This document shows positions 1-8,405 of a stretch of 64,000 nt of DNA, piece by piece. This stretch comes from Synergistes jonesii. Its GTDB lineage: Bacteria > Synergistota > Synergistia > Synergistales > Synergistaceae. Each line of letters opens with the position of its first letter. Within the stretch, counting starts at the first letter, position 1. The notes below the pieces were generated by a model that searched no databases, was not told the DNA's origin, and saw only the letters and a list, made by a program, of their open reading frames with translations. Position numbers and translations under genes: made by a program. Where the stretch lies: the NCBI RefSeq assembly GCF_000712295.1, contig NZ_JMKI01000031.1, forward strand, positions 62,001-126,000, in the 5' to 3' direction.

Positions 1-895
1 GCACCGGCTGCACGAGCAGACCGATATAGGTGCAGAATGCGATGAGCCCGCCGGCCGTCAGCCTGCCGGCGATGACGCTGCGCCCGCCGCTCCAGAGGAT
101 TATCGCGAGCGCCGAAATGAGGATGACCTCGACGATTCCCTCAAGCACGCCGCGCACCTGCGTGCCCTTCATCACCGCCTTGAAGTGAAGGTCGCTCTCC
201 TCCTTGAAGCGCTTGTATTCCTCCTCTTCGGTGGCGAAGGAGCGGACTATCTTTATCGACGAGACCGCCTCCTGCGCGATCGCCGCGACCATCGCGAGCC
301 TGTCCTGTATCACCGCGCCGACGGAGCGCAGCTTCGACGAAGCCCTGTCTATCGCGAGCGCCGCCACGGGAATTATCAGAGATGTTACCAGCGTCAGCCG
401 CCAGTTGAGAAAGATCAGGAAGCCTATGATGCCGACGAAAGTGACGCCCTGCACGACAAAATCTATGACGGCCGACGCAAGGATGTTCTGAAGCGTCGCG
501 ACGTCGTTCGTGATGCGCGAGAGGAATTCGCCGGAGCGCCTGCTGTAGAGGGTCGCGAGCGAGAGCCTCTGCGTGCGGTCGTAGAGCTCGAGGCGGATAT
601 CTATCACGACCTTCTGCCCGACCCACGTCATAAGATAGAGGTTCGCATAGGCGAACGCCGCCTTCAGTATATAAAGAAACACCACGCTGACGCAGAGTAT
701 GTTCAGCAGCTGCGTCTGTTTTCTTATCAGGACGTCGTCGACGACGTTCTTTATCAGCCACGGCGGGATGATCGACGCGACGGCGGAAAGTATCATGCAG
801 ACGACCGCGTAGATCAGCCGCTTTTTATACGGTACGCAGTACTTAAGGACGCGGAAGTACGACGTCCACTCCTCTTTTTTTGCGAGCTTCAGCAT
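1..895 (-). CDS. msbA: ABC exporter, MsbA-like lipid A flippase (N-terminal part; 3' end outside window)
   Basis: This is the N-terminal transmembrane domain of a fused ABC exporter. The visible 298 residues start MLKLAKKEEWTSYFRVLKYC and contain the usual coupling-helix sequence (LYDRTQRLSLATLYSRRSGE) and about six hydrophobic helices. The Walker motifs lie beyond the left edge. The start ATG (893-895) overlaps the lpxB stop by 7 bases, so the two are translationally coupled. Next to lpxB and lpxI the likely job is flipping lipid A-core across the inner membrane. The family assignment is clear. The MsbA role is inferred from context, and a drug exporter is the alternative. Confidence 0.75.
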   Translation of the reverse strand, partial: MLKLAKKEEWTSYFRVLKYCVPYKKRLIYAVVCMILSAVASIIPPWLIKNVVDDVLIRKQTQLLNILCVSVVFLYILKAAFAYANLYLMTWVGQKVVIDIRLELYDRTQRLSLATLYSRRSGEFLSRITNDVATLQNILASAVIDFVVQGVTFVGIIGFLIFLNWRLTLVTSLIIPVAALAIDRASSKLRSVGAVIQDRLAMVAAIAQEAVSSIKIVRSFATEEEEYKRFKEESDLHFKAVMKGTQVRGVLEGIVEVILISALAIILWSGGRSVIAGRLTAGGLIAFCTYIGLLVQPV

Positions 896-2022
896 TTTCC
901 CGTTCCCTTCATTATCTCTTCGCTCCAGAAATCGTAGACGCCCTCTTCGCCGAGCGTCCTGCGCGCGCGTTCCATCGTCTCTTCTATCCCGCCGCGGAAC
1001 GCTTCATCGCCGTTCAGCCACGCAAGCGCGCTCTTCGTGATGTTCTCCGCGGTGGCGCTCTCCTGTAGCAGCTCCGGGAACATATCGCACCCCGCTAAGA
1101 TGTTCGCCATCGCGTAATGCCGCGTCTTTATCACGCGGCGCGCCACAAAGGCCGACAGCGGATTCAGCCTGTAGGTCACTACCATGTAGCAGCCGAGAAT
1201 CAGAGATTCGACCGTGATCGTGCCGCTCGCGCCTATCGCGCAGCGGGCCCGCGCCATCAGATCGCGCCCCTGGCCGGCGTAAAAGCGCACGCCGGAGCGC
1301 GTGAATTCCGAGATCATGTCGTCGTGTGCCGCCGGGTTGAGGCCGGGGGCGACGGAAAATACGGGGAGCCACCCCTCGCCGGCAAGGGCCTCCGCGCTCT
1401 CGCGCATTATCGGAAGAAGCTTTTTGATCTCGTTCCTCCTGCTGCCCGGCAGAAACGCGACCATTTTTTCAGAATCAGGAAGAGAATCGGCCGCCGCGGA
1501 GCCCGGCGCCTCTTTTCTGAACTCCTCGACGAGCGGATGCCCCATCCATTTGCTTTTGCATCCGCGCGAGAGCAGATATTCGTGCTCGAACTTAAAGAGA
1601 GGCAGACATTCGTCGACATAGCGGCGCAGAGCTTCGGCGCGGCCGCCGCGCCACGCCCACACCGAAGGCGGGGATATGTAAAATATCCGCCCACGGTAGC
1701 CGCGCCTGCGCAGCTTCGCTATAAGGTGCAGATGGAAGTCGGGGCTGTCGCAGACGACGACGGCCTCGGGCGCACGCTCGATGATGCGGCCGGACATCTC
1801 GGAGAGCAGCGAAAGTATCGACGGTATCGCCGACAGCACCTCGGTCAGCCCGAGCAGCTGAAGGCGCTCGCCCGGCCAACAAACGTCTATGCCGGCTTCG
1901 CGCGGCTCGATTCCGCCCATACCCCATATTTCGCCGTCGTAGCCTACTGCGCGCAGCTTTTTGGCGAGCGCCGCCGTATAGTGGTCGCCGGACGCTTCGC
2001 CGGAGCTTATAAAGAGCGACAA
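889..2022 (-). CDS. lpxB: Lipid-A-disaccharide synthase LpxB
   Basis: This GT19 glycosyltransferase condenses UDP-2,3-diacylglucosamine with lipid X to make the lipid A disaccharide at the inner membrane. The 377 residues have the family N-terminus (ISSGEASGDHYTAAL), a central PSVWAWRGGRA segment, the PGSRRNEI motif near residue 195 and GASGTITVESLI near 265, all typical of LpxB. Translation appears to begin at a TTG (2020-2022) preceded by a GGTGGA ribosome site, inside the end of lpxI. It sits between lpxI and the msbA-like gene in one operon and shows that the cell makes lipid A. Confidence 0.95.
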   Translation of the reverse strand: MSLFISSGEASGDHYTAALAKKLRAVGYDGEIWGMGGIEPREAGIDVCWPGERLQLLGLTEVLSAIPSILSLLSEMSGRIIERAPEAVVVCDSPDFHLHLIAKLRRRGYRGRIFYISPPSVWAWRGGRAEALRRYVDECLPLFKFEHEYLLSRGCKSKWMGHPLVEEFRKEAPGSAAADSLPDSEKMVAFLPGSRRNEIKKLLPIMRESAEALAGEGWLPVFSVAPGLNPAAHDDMISEFTRSGVRFYAGQGRDLMARARCAIGASGTITVESLILGCYMVVTYRLNPLSAFVARRVIKTRHYAMANILAGCDMFPELLQESATAENITKSALAWLNGDEAFRGGIEETMERARRTLGEEGVYDFWSEEIMKGTGKC

Positions 2023-2822
2023 ACTTCCACCCCGATCACCGAAATGTTTTTTTCCTCAGCGGCCTTGCGAAACTTTTCCGGCTCGACTATCAGAGTCCAG
2101 CCGGCGTGGAGCGCGAGGCAGGTCAGCTTCGCCTGCGCCATATGGTAAAGGGTCTCGGGGCCGACGGTCGGAATGTCGTAGCGCTCGTCCTGGTCGAGGC
2201 GCATCATCTTGGCGACGACGCCGCCCTTGCAGAGAGAGCCGGCGCGCAGAAGAGTGGCGTCCGTCCCCTCCATCGCCTCTACGGCGACGACGGAGCGCTT
2301 GTGCGTTATCACGGTCTGCCCGAAGGAGAGCGGCACGACCGCCTTGCATATCGAAAATCCGTACTCCGCGTCGTCAAGCTCTTCCTTGGTCGGCCTGCGC
2401 CCCGCTATGTGGCCGCTTTTGGCGAGCAGGTCCGGCACTATATCGCGGTAGCTGAGGACGTGAAAGCCCTCCTTTTCAAGAAAATCTACTATCGCGCCGA
2501 GGAGCGAATGGTCGTCGCGGAAGAGCAGCCCTGCGAGGAAGCGCTGCGTCGTGAGGTCGAAAAGCGACGGCTTGAATATCAGCGTCTTCGAGACTGTGCC
2601 CGCCATAATAACGTTCTTCACGCCGTGCTTCCTCATATCCTTTATCGTGAAGCCGAAATCGGGCTTTGTTATATTGACGACGTCAAGGGCATAACGCGAG
2701 AGCGCCCCGACGTTTTCCCTTATGGAATAGACGACGGGCGGCCTCCCCCTATCGGTGAGCCTGCTTGCTATCTCCACGGGAAGCGAGCCTTCCCCCGCAA
2801 TAAGCGCCGTCTGCTCTTCCAA
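2007..2822 (-). CDS. lpxI: UDP-2,3-diacylglucosamine pyrophosphatase LpxI
   Basis: LpxI (formerly DUF1009) hydrolyses UDP-2,3-diacylglucosamine to lipid X and UMP, the step before LpxB; it replaces LpxH in many non-enteric Gram-negatives. The protein opens LEEQTALIAGEGSLPVEIAS and has the conserved DFGFTIKDMRKHGVKNVIMAG and C-terminal PTVGPETLYHMAQAKLTCLA blocks. I chose the TTG at 2820-2822 because GGAGG lies eight bases upstream. The longer reading frame to 2930 adds residues unlike the family. The 271 aa length fits. It overlaps lpxB by 16 bases. Confidence 0.92.
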   Translation of the reverse strand: MEEQTALIAGEGSLPVEIASRLTDRGRPPVVYSIRENVGALSRYALDVVNITKPDFGFTIKDMRKHGVKNVIMAGTVSKTLIFKPSLFDLTTQRFLAGLLFRDDHSLLGAIVDFLEKEGFHVLSYRDIVPDLLAKSGHIAGRRPTKEELDDAEYGFSICKAVVPLSFGQTVITHKRSVVAVEAMEGTDATLLRAGSLCKGGVVAKMMRLDQDERYDIPTVGPETLYHMAQAKLTCLALHAGWTLIVEPEKFRKAAEEKNISVIGVEVCRSL

Positions 2823-2898
2823 AACGATTCCTCCCAAGCCGCCGGAGCGCTCCGGCGAAGGTTTCCGAATAATATTCTCACAGAAATAAACCATCTTA

Positions 2899-2939
2899 GG
2901 CATTTCAATAAAAAATGCCGCTCGCGCCAACTAAGTATA
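2899..2939 (-). promoter_or_regulatory. Possible lpxI promoter -10 and leader hairpin
   Basis: On the minus strand a TATACT -10-like hexamer lies at 2934-2939, about 110 bases before the lpxI start. The expected -35 position is poor. The leader then contains an AT-rich hairpin: GGCATTT at 2899-2905 pairs with AAATGCC at 2913-2919. The rest of the 2823-3136 gap holds a GC-rich hairpin near 2960-2985 and the hydrogenase operon terminator. Confidence 0.3.
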
Positions 2940-3014
2940 GCATAAAGGAGGTTGAAAAACGCGAAGCCGAGCGGCTCCGCGCGTCATAAGAAAGGGAAGG
3001 GCGGCTACGGAAAA

Positions 3015-3035
3015 GGCCGGTCCGTTGAACCGGCC
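3015..3035 (-). terminator. Rho-independent terminator of the hydrogenase operon
   Basis: GGCCGGT (3015-3021) pairs perfectly with ACCGGCC (3029-3035). On the minus strand the stem is followed by TTTT. It lies downstream of the last hydrogenase-operon gene and before the lpx operon. Confidence 0.7.
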
Positions 3036-3136
3036 GTCATCACGAAGGGCGCCTCGCTTAATCCAAGACAGAAAATTCCGCGCTCATATTTCGATGCGCT
3101 CGTTCCTGCCATTAACAGCTTATGCAGTTCGTATCT

Positions 3137-3382
3137 TCAAAGCCGCTTCAGTATCGTTCCTTCGAAAAATTCACGGGCGGACTCGGGGGATACGCTGTAT
3201 ATCTTTCCGTCCACCTCCACGGAGACGCCGTTTTCACAGTGCCCCATGCAGAAGGAGCCGCTGATCTCTATTTTGTCGTGCAGATCCCTCTCTTCAATTT
3301 CGTGCTGGAATAGCTGGAGCACGTTATATGCGCCTCTCAGGTGGCAGTAGGTTCCTATGCATATTTTGACGGCTACGGACAT
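3137..3382 (-). CDS. Small thioredoxin-like [2Fe-2S] ferredoxin (HndB-like hydrogenase accessory subunit)
   Basis: This 81-residue protein has the thioredoxin-like [2Fe-2S] cysteine pattern: C-IGTY-C near the N-terminus, then GSFCMGHCENGVSVEVDG. It resembles the small HndB or NuoE C-terminal domain. It is the fourth gene after hndA-hndC-hndD, beginning four bases past the hndD stop, with a GGGAGG ribosome site. The likely role is electron transfer within or to the hydrogenase complex. The family is clear, but the exact place in the complex is inferred from gene order. D. fructosovorans also has four Hnd subunits, in a different order. Confidence 0.85.
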   Translation of the reverse strand: MSVAVKICIGTYCHLRGAYNVLQLFQHEIEERDLHDKIEISGSFCMGHCENGVSVEVDGKIYSVSPESAREFFEGTILKRL

Positions 3383-3385
3383 AAT

Positions 3386-5083
3386 TTACGCCTCCCTTTC
3401 AGCGCTGTAGCGGACATGAAGAAGGTCGTGGACGCGCCCCTTCAGCACGCCGCTGTAGAGCGAGAGCATGAGCGGATTCTCCTCCGAACGTTTTATGCTC
3501 GACATCCTGTCGGCGGAGTAGAGCCCGTGGGCGCGGCTCTCCCTGCCCTCTCTAAGGACGAAGGGCTGTCCGGCGCCGCAGACGCAGCCGCCCGGGCAAG
3601 CCATCACTTCGACGAAGTCGTAGCGCTCGCCGTCCTTGATGCGCCTTATTATCTCACGCGCGTTGCCGAGCCCGCTGACGACGGCTATCTTAATTTCGCG
3701 CTCCCCGTATTTCACCGCGGCTTCTTTGATGCCTTCGCTGCCGCGGACGCCTCTGAAGGCTATCGACTGGAGCGCCGCCGGCGATTTGTTGCTGATTATT
3801 CTGCGCAGCACCGCCTCCGCCACGCCGCCTGTCACGCCGAAGATGACCCCGGCGCCGCTCATCGTGCCGAAAGGCATATCGACGGCCTCCGGTTCGAGTT
3901 CGGAGAAGACGAGGCCGGATTCTTTTATCATCTGTATAAGCTCCTGTGTCGTGATGACGTAGTCGACGTTAGGGCCGCCCGCGCCGCGGAATTCTTCGCG
4001 CGCGGCTTCGCCCTTTTTCGCCGTGCAGGGCATGACGGCGACATGTACGTGTTTTCTCGACGAATGTCGGTGGTGTTCTTTTATAACGGAGGCGAACATC
4101 TGCATAGGCGAATGGCAGGTAGAGAGGTTTTCCACCACCTCCGGCTCGTTTTTCTCGGCGTAGCTTACCCATGCGGGGCAGCAGGAGGTGAAGAGCGGCA
4201 TTCTGTGTTCGCCTTCGCCGAGGCGGGCTATGAATTCAGCAGACTCTTCAAGCACCGTAAGGTCGGCGCCTGTGGATGTGTCGAACACCTCGTTGAAGCC
4301 CATGCGGCGCAGCGCCGCTACGATGCGCCCCATGGCGTTTTCGCCGTCGCCGATGCCGAGTTCTTTTCCCAGGGCCACGCGAACGGCGGGAGCTATCTGC
4401 ACGGAGACGCGCGTGTCCTTTTCGTCGAGCGCCTTCCAGACTTTATCGCAGTCGTTCTTCACCATTATCGCGCCGGTAGGGCAGACGGCGGCGCATTGGC
4501 CGCAGCCTACGCAGCAGCTTTCGCTAATGGGGATGTCGAATACGGTGCTTATCGTCATCTTCGCGCCGCGCCGAGCGAAATCGATGGCGCCCACCTGCTG
4601 TATCTCGTTGCACATCCTCACGCAGTCGCCGCAGAGTATGCATCTATTGTGATCCCTCGTGATACACAGAGACGATTCGTCGCGTCGCGGCGTCTTCGCG
4701 CCGTTCGGGAAACGCACGTCCTCTATGTTGAAGCGCATTGCAAGTTCCTGCAGCCTGCACTTTCCGCTGTTGCCGCAGGTGGTGCAGTCGCGGCAGTGAT
4801 CGGCAAGCAGCAATTCGAGTATCATTTTACGGTACTTACGCAGGCGTTCTGTGTTCGTCCATATCTCCATGCCCTCCTTCGGTGGGGTCGAGCAGGCCGC
4901 GTCGAGAGAGCCCCGTTTGTTTTCCACCATGCACATGCGGCATGCTCCGTAGATGGACAGCTCCGAATAGTAACAGAACGTGGGTAGGCTTATCCCGGCC
5001 TTGCGTATGACCTCAAGTATGTTTTTTTCGCCGTTTATCTCGACGGGAATGCCGTCTATAGTCATATATTTTTTTGTTTCCAT
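3386..5083 (-). CDS. hndD: [FeFe] hydrogenase catalytic subunit, NAD(P)-dependent/bifurcating type
   Basis: This is the catalytic subunit interconverting H2 and protons plus electrons. In order: an N-terminal NuoG-like [2Fe-2S] domain (FCYYSELSIYGACRMCMVE), a His-Cys [4Fe-4S] site (DHCRDCTTCGNSGKC), two [4Fe-4S] motifs (CILCGDCVRMC, CCVGCGQCAAVC) and the H-cluster domain. All three H-cluster signatures are present: TSCCPAWV, MPCTAKKGEA and ACPGGCVCGAGQP. The length of 565 aa matches group A trimeric or tetrameric enzymes. It follows hndC closely, with AAGGAGG upstream. Together they should couple H2 production to NADH, perhaps with ferredoxin by electron bifurcation. Confidence 0.95.
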   Translation of the reverse strand: METKKYMTIDGIPVEINGEKNILEVIRKAGISLPTFCYYSELSIYGACRMCMVENKRGSLDAACSTPPKEGMEIWTNTERLRKYRKMILELLLADHCRDCTTCGNSGKCRLQELAMRFNIEDVRFPNGAKTPRRDESSLCITRDHNRCILCGDCVRMCNEIQQVGAIDFARRGAKMTISTVFDIPISESCCVGCGQCAAVCPTGAIMVKNDCDKVWKALDEKDTRVSVQIAPAVRVALGKELGIGDGENAMGRIVAALRRMGFNEVFDTSTGADLTVLEESAEFIARLGEGEHRMPLFTSCCPAWVSYAEKNEPEVVENLSTCHSPMQMFASVIKEHHRHSSRKHVHVAVMPCTAKKGEAAREEFRGAGGPNVDYVITTQELIQMIKESGLVFSELEPEAVDMPFGTMSGAGVIFGVTGGVAEAVLRRIISNKSPAALQSIAFRGVRGSEGIKEAAVKYGEREIKIAVVSGLGNAREIIRRIKDGERYDFVEVMACPGGCVCGAGQPFVLREGRESRAHGLYSADRMSSIKRSEENPLMLSLYSGVLKGRVHDLLHVRYSAEREA

Positions 5084-5089
5084 CTTCGC

Positions 5090-6964
5090 TCAGACCTCCT
5101 TGACCGCGTGGAAGGGACATGCGGCGACGCAGGCGCCGCATTTGACGCACTTTTCTTTATCTATCGCGAAAGGCTCCTTTATCTTGCCGACGATGGCTTT
5201 GACCGGGCAGCCGCGCGCGCACTTCGAGCAGCCTTTGCAGAGCGCCGGGTCTATCTCGAAGCTCTTGAGCTTGCTGCAGGCGCCCACCGGACAGTACTTT
5301 TTATTTATGTGCGCCTCGTATTCGCCGCGGAACTTTTTGACGGTGCTGACGACCGGCAGCGCCGCCGTTTTACCCAAGCCGCAGAGCGCGGTATGCGAGA
5401 TCATGTCGGCCAGCTCGAGCAGCAGGTCAATGTCGCCGGCGCGCCCCTCTCCGGCGACTATGCGCTCGAGTATGGCGAGCATCTGCTTTGTGCCGCCGCG
5501 GCACGGAACGCACTTGCCGCAGGATTCGTTCTGCGTGAAGTTCATAAAGAAGCGCGCCACCTCGACCATGCAGGTCCTGTTATCCATAACTACGAGCCCG
5601 CCCGAGCCGATCATCGCGCCGGCGGCCGCGAGCGAATCAAAGTCCAGCGGCAGGTCGAGGTCTCCCGCAGTGAGGCAGCCGCCGGAAGGGCCGCCTATCT
5701 GCACGGCTTTGAAGTCCGCGCCGCCGCGCATGCCGCCGCCGACCTCAAAGACGACATCCCGCAGCGTAGTGCCCATAGGGACCTCTATGAGCCCGGTGTT
5801 CTCTATATTTCCCGTGAGGGCGAAGGCCTTCGTGCCGGGGCTCTTCTCCGGCCCGAGCGACCTGAACCAGGCGACCCCTCTCTCGATTATGAGCGGTACG
5901 TTAGCGAAGGTTTCGACGTTGTTGAGCACTGTGGGGCTGTCAAAAAGGCCGTGTTCGACTGTGCGCGGCGGCTTGACGCGCGGCATGCCGCGCCTGCCTT
6001 CTATCGAGGCGGTTAGGGCGCTGCCCTCGCCGCAGACGAACGCTCCCGCGCCGCGGTTGATATGCAGATGGAAAGAAAAGCCGCTGCCGAGGATGTCGTC
6101 GCCGAGCAGCCCTATTTCCTCGGCCTGCGCTATCGCGGCGCGCAGCCGCGAGACCGCTATAGGGTATTCGGCGCGGACGTATACATAGCCGTTCCGCGCA
6201 CCGCAGGCGATGCCCGCGATCATCATGCCTTCAAGCATGCGGTGCGGGTCGCCCTCCATGATACTTCTATCCATGAACGCGCCCGGGTCGCCCTCGTCTC
6301 CGTTGCAGACAATGTACTTCTGCGCCGCTTTTTGGCGCTTCACCTGGCTCCACTTGCGCCCGGTCGGAAAGCCGCCGCCGCCGCGGCCGCGCAGCCCCGA
6401 TTGCTCTATCATCTCGACGATCTCTTCCGCCGTCATCTCAAAAAGCGCGCGCTCCAGAGCCTGATAGCCGCCGATCGCAAGATATTCATTTATCGAGGTT
6501 GCGTCGATGTGCCCGCAATGTTCGAGGACGCGGCGTGTCTGCTTCCTATAGAAGGGGATATCGTCCTGCCTGCTGAAGCTTTGTCCTTCCTTCGTATAGG
6601 CTAAGCGCGCGATCGGTTCGCCGCCGATTATCGTCTTCTCCACGATCTCCTCGCAGTCTTCCACGCCGACCTTGACGTAGAGCCACCCCTGGGGGTCGAT
6701 GCGTACGAGCGGCCCCATCTCGCAGAAACCGTGGCAGCCGGATTTTTTAAGGCCGACGGAGCGTCCGTGCGGCTCCTCGCGGAGTTCGACCGCGACGTTG
6801 AGGCCGCGCGCCTCCATTATCTTTTTCAATTCGTCGTATATCTCCAGCGATCCGCTTGAGATACAGCCTGTCCCGGCGCAGACGAGTATCCTCTTTTTCT
6901 CCCCCGCAAGGCTTGCCGCGCACATCCGGCGCAGCTCACGAAGTTCTTCGCGGTTTCCCGTCAT
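5090..6964 (-). CDS. hndC: NADH-dehydrogenase (NuoF-like) flavoprotein subunit of the [FeFe] hydrogenase
   Basis: This FMN/NAD(H) subunit passes electrons between pyridine nucleotide and the hydrogenase. Domains in order: an N-terminal thioredoxin-like [2Fe-2S] region (VCAGTGC and SGCHGFC), the NuoF FMN/NADH core (SGLRGRGGGGFPTGRKW near residue 190), the NuoF [4Fe-4S] motif ESCGKCVPCRGGT, and a C-terminal 2x[4Fe-4S] ferredoxin (CKGCSKCARGC, CVKCGACVAAC). The length of 624 aa matches HydB/HndC proteins. The start has AAGGAGG nine bases upstream and is one base from hndA. Confidence 0.95.
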   Translation of the reverse strand: MTGNREELRELRRMCAASLAGEKKRILVCAGTGCISSGSLEIYDELKKIMEARGLNVAVELREEPHGRSVGLKKSGCHGFCEMGPLVRIDPQGWLYVKVGVEDCEEIVEKTIIGGEPIARLAYTKEGQSFSRQDDIPFYRKQTRRVLEHCGHIDATSINEYLAIGGYQALERALFEMTAEEIVEMIEQSGLRGRGGGGFPTGRKWSQVKRQKAAQKYIVCNGDEGDPGAFMDRSIMEGDPHRMLEGMMIAGIACGARNGYVYVRAEYPIAVSRLRAAIAQAEEIGLLGDDILGSGFSFHLHINRGAGAFVCGEGSALTASIEGRRGMPRVKPPRTVEHGLFDSPTVLNNVETFANVPLIIERGVAWFRSLGPEKSPGTKAFALTGNIENTGLIEVPMGTTLRDVVFEVGGGMRGGADFKAVQIGGPSGGCLTAGDLDLPLDFDSLAAAGAMIGSGGLVVMDNRTCMVEVARFFMNFTQNESCGKCVPCRGGTKQMLAILERIVAGEGRAGDIDLLLELADMISHTALCGLGKTAALPVVSTVKKFRGEYEAHINKKYCPVGACSKLKSFEIDPALCKGCSKCARGCPVKAIVGKIKEPFAIDKEKCVKCGACVAACPFHAVKEV

Positions 6965-6965
6965 C

Positions 6966-7442
6966 TTAAAATTCCTCCTTAAGCGCCGCGACTAGTCTCG
7001 CGGCTTTGTCGGGGGTCATCGCAGGGTAAACCTTGTCGTTGACCGTGAGCACCGGCGCGAGGCCACAGGCTCCGAGACATGACACCGTCTCCAGGGTGAA
7101 GCTGAGATCGTCGGTCGTCACCTTACTGTCCGAGAGCGCGAGCTCCCGGCGCAGCCGCTCGAGTATGGGGATAGACCCGCGCACGTGGCAGGCCGTGCCG
7201 TCGCATACTTTTATTACGAACTTACCCTTAGGAGTGAGAGAAAAGTTTTCATAAAAGGTGGCGACGCTGTAGATGTGTGCTTGCGGGACTCCCAGCTGTT
7301 TCGAAATGTAGGGGAAAACCCACCTTGGCAGGTAACGGTAATGTTCCTGAATACCCTGCAACACCGCGATGACGGCCGTGCTCGACCTTCCGTGTTTGCC
7401 AATTAAATCGTCGATTAGAGCGTAGTCGAAACCTTCTGTCAC
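6966..7442 (-). CDS. hndA: NuoE-like [2Fe-2S] subunit of the [FeFe] hydrogenase
   Basis: This small electron-transfer subunit is of the NuoE/HydC/HndA type. It has the four-cysteine [2Fe-2S] thioredoxin-like pattern: VCDGTACHVRGS and later SCLGACGLAPVLTVND. I prefer the GTG start at 7440-7442 over the ATG at 7472, because GAGGGA lies six bases before the GTG while the ATG has no ribosome site. That gives 158 aa, close to T. maritima HydC. It is the first hydrogenase gene and follows rex by about 100 bases on the same strand. Confidence 0.92.
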   Translation of the reverse strand: MTEGFDYALIDDLIGKHGRSSTAVIAVLQGIQEHYRYLPRWVFPYISKQLGVPQAHIYSVATFYENFSLTPKGKFVIKVCDGTACHVRGSIPILERLRRELALSDSKVTTDDLSFTLETVSCLGACGLAPVLTVNDKVYPAMTPDKAARLVAALKEEF

Positions 7443-7548
7443 AATGCATCCCTCTTCTTTTTTATATGCCATTTTTCAGACAAAGCAAAATCGTTATCCC
7501 TGCAAATGTAGCGGGCCCCTGGATTGCCCCTTCCCGACGTTTCGGCTG

Positions 7549-8214
7549 CTAAAGCTTCGGAGCGTCTCTCTGCTGCCGCAGCCTTCCGGAGAGCGCTGCA
7601 AAAGAAGCGGCAAGGTTTTCGTTCGTTATTATTATGTCGTCCGGTATGTTGAGGTGTAGCGGCGCGAAGTTCCAAATAGCCTTGATGCCGCCTAAAAGCA
7701 TCGCATCGCACACTTCCTGTGCAGACGACGCCGGCGTCGTGATTATCCCGATGTGGACGCCGAATCGTCCGCAAAGCTCGGTGATCCGTGAAGCGCTGAA
7801 AATCTCCTTGCCGTGCACCGTGGTGCCCGCGACGGCGGGGTCGCTGTCAAATCCCGCTATGATGGACAAGCCGTAGCCGGCGAAATTTTTGTAAGAGAGC
7901 AGGGCGCGTCCGAGGTTGCCAACGCCGACCACCACAGCCTCATTAGCATTGTTGCAGCCGAGGAAATCCTCCATATCCTCTATAAGGCCCGCAAGCGCGA
8001 AGCCGATGCGCGGGTTCCCGTCGACGCTGGAGACGGCGGCGAGGTCTTTTCTTACCTGCACGGGATGGAGCCCCAGCTCTCCTGCGAGGAAGGCTGCGGA
8101 GACATGGCTCTTCCCCGCGGCGCGGAGTTTTTTGAGATTCTCAAGATAAATGGGCATGCGCTGAAGAGACTGCCTCGATATGCTGAGCGGTTTCGCATCG
8201 TCCATCGTCATCAA
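7549..8214 (-). CDS. rex: Redox-sensing transcriptional repressor Rex
   Basis: Rex is a dimeric repressor that senses the NADH/NAD+ ratio. The 221 residues show an N-terminal winged helix (SISRQSLQRMPIYLENL, then GLHPVQVRKDLAAVS) and a Rossmann domain with GVGNLG at about 97-102 and GFDSDP. The C-terminal helix that swaps between monomers is present. It lies directly upstream of the NADH-dependent hydrogenase on the same strand, so it probably controls that operon and itself. Rex control of NADH-linked fermentation and hydrogenase genes is established in other anaerobes. The target here is inferred. Confidence 0.95.
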   Translation of the reverse strand: MMTMDDAKPLSISRQSLQRMPIYLENLKKLRAAGKSHVSAAFLAGELGLHPVQVRKDLAAVSSVDGNPRIGFALAGLIEDMEDFLGCNNANEAVVVGVGNLGRALLSYKNFAGYGLSIIAGFDSDPAVAGTTVHGKEIFSASRITELCGRFGVHIGIITTPASSAQEVCDAMLLGGIKAIWNFAPLHLNIPDDIIITNENLAASFAALSGRLRQQRDAPKL

Positions 8215-8245
8215 ATTACCCCCTTTGCAGAAATAAATATTCTAT

Positions 8246-8281
8246 TATCGATAATGATATATCGATATTAATATTTTGCAA
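8246..8281 (-). promoter_or_regulatory. Candidate rex-hydrogenase promoter with paired TATCGATA boxes
   Basis: Read on the minus strand: TTGCAA (-35) at 8276-8281, a 16-base spacer, and TATCAT (-10) at 8254-8259. The -10 is flanked exactly by two copies of the palindrome TATCGATA (8246-8253 and 8260-8267), giving a 22-base symmetric cluster over the core promoter. I did not find the usual Rex consensus (TTGTGAA, four spacer bases, TTCACAA), so the bound protein is unknown. Confidence 0.4.
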
Positions 8282-8339
8282 CCCCTGTTTTAGAAAATAT
8301 TTTATTCAACATATTATCAAGATTGATTTGTGTCACAAC

Positions 8340-8382
8340 AACGAGAGAAGGGGCCCGGCATCGCCGGGCCCCTTCTCTCGTT
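8340..8382 (-). terminator. Long perfect hairpin terminator between the 8406 gene and rex
   Basis: A 20-base perfect inverted repeat with a three-base loop: 8340-8359 pairs with 8363-8382 around the core GGGGCCCGGC. The plus strand continues TTTTATT; on the minus strand the tail is only moderately T-rich (GTTGTG). It probably ends transcription of the 8406-9116 gene and insulates rex. Confidence 0.75.
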
Positions 8383-8405
8383 TTATTCGTCTGCGCGGAT
8401 ACGCT

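Noticed and set aside
2952-3350. Plus-strand frame starting TTG beside AAGGAGG
   Set aside because: The ribosome-like site touches the start codon, the frame crosses the hydrogenase terminator and most of the small ferredoxin gene, and no domain is visible.
3341-4987. Long plus-strand open frame opposite hndD
   Set aside because: It is an antisense shadow created by high GC and low stop frequency. The minus-strand protein has every hydrogenase motif, and the plus frame has no recognisable domain.
8325-8340. TTGTGACACAA palindrome upstream of rex as a Rex operator
   Set aside because: It is only 11 bases with a one-base centre, while Rex sites have a longer spacer between TTGTGAA-like halves. 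It also lies upstream of the candidate -35.
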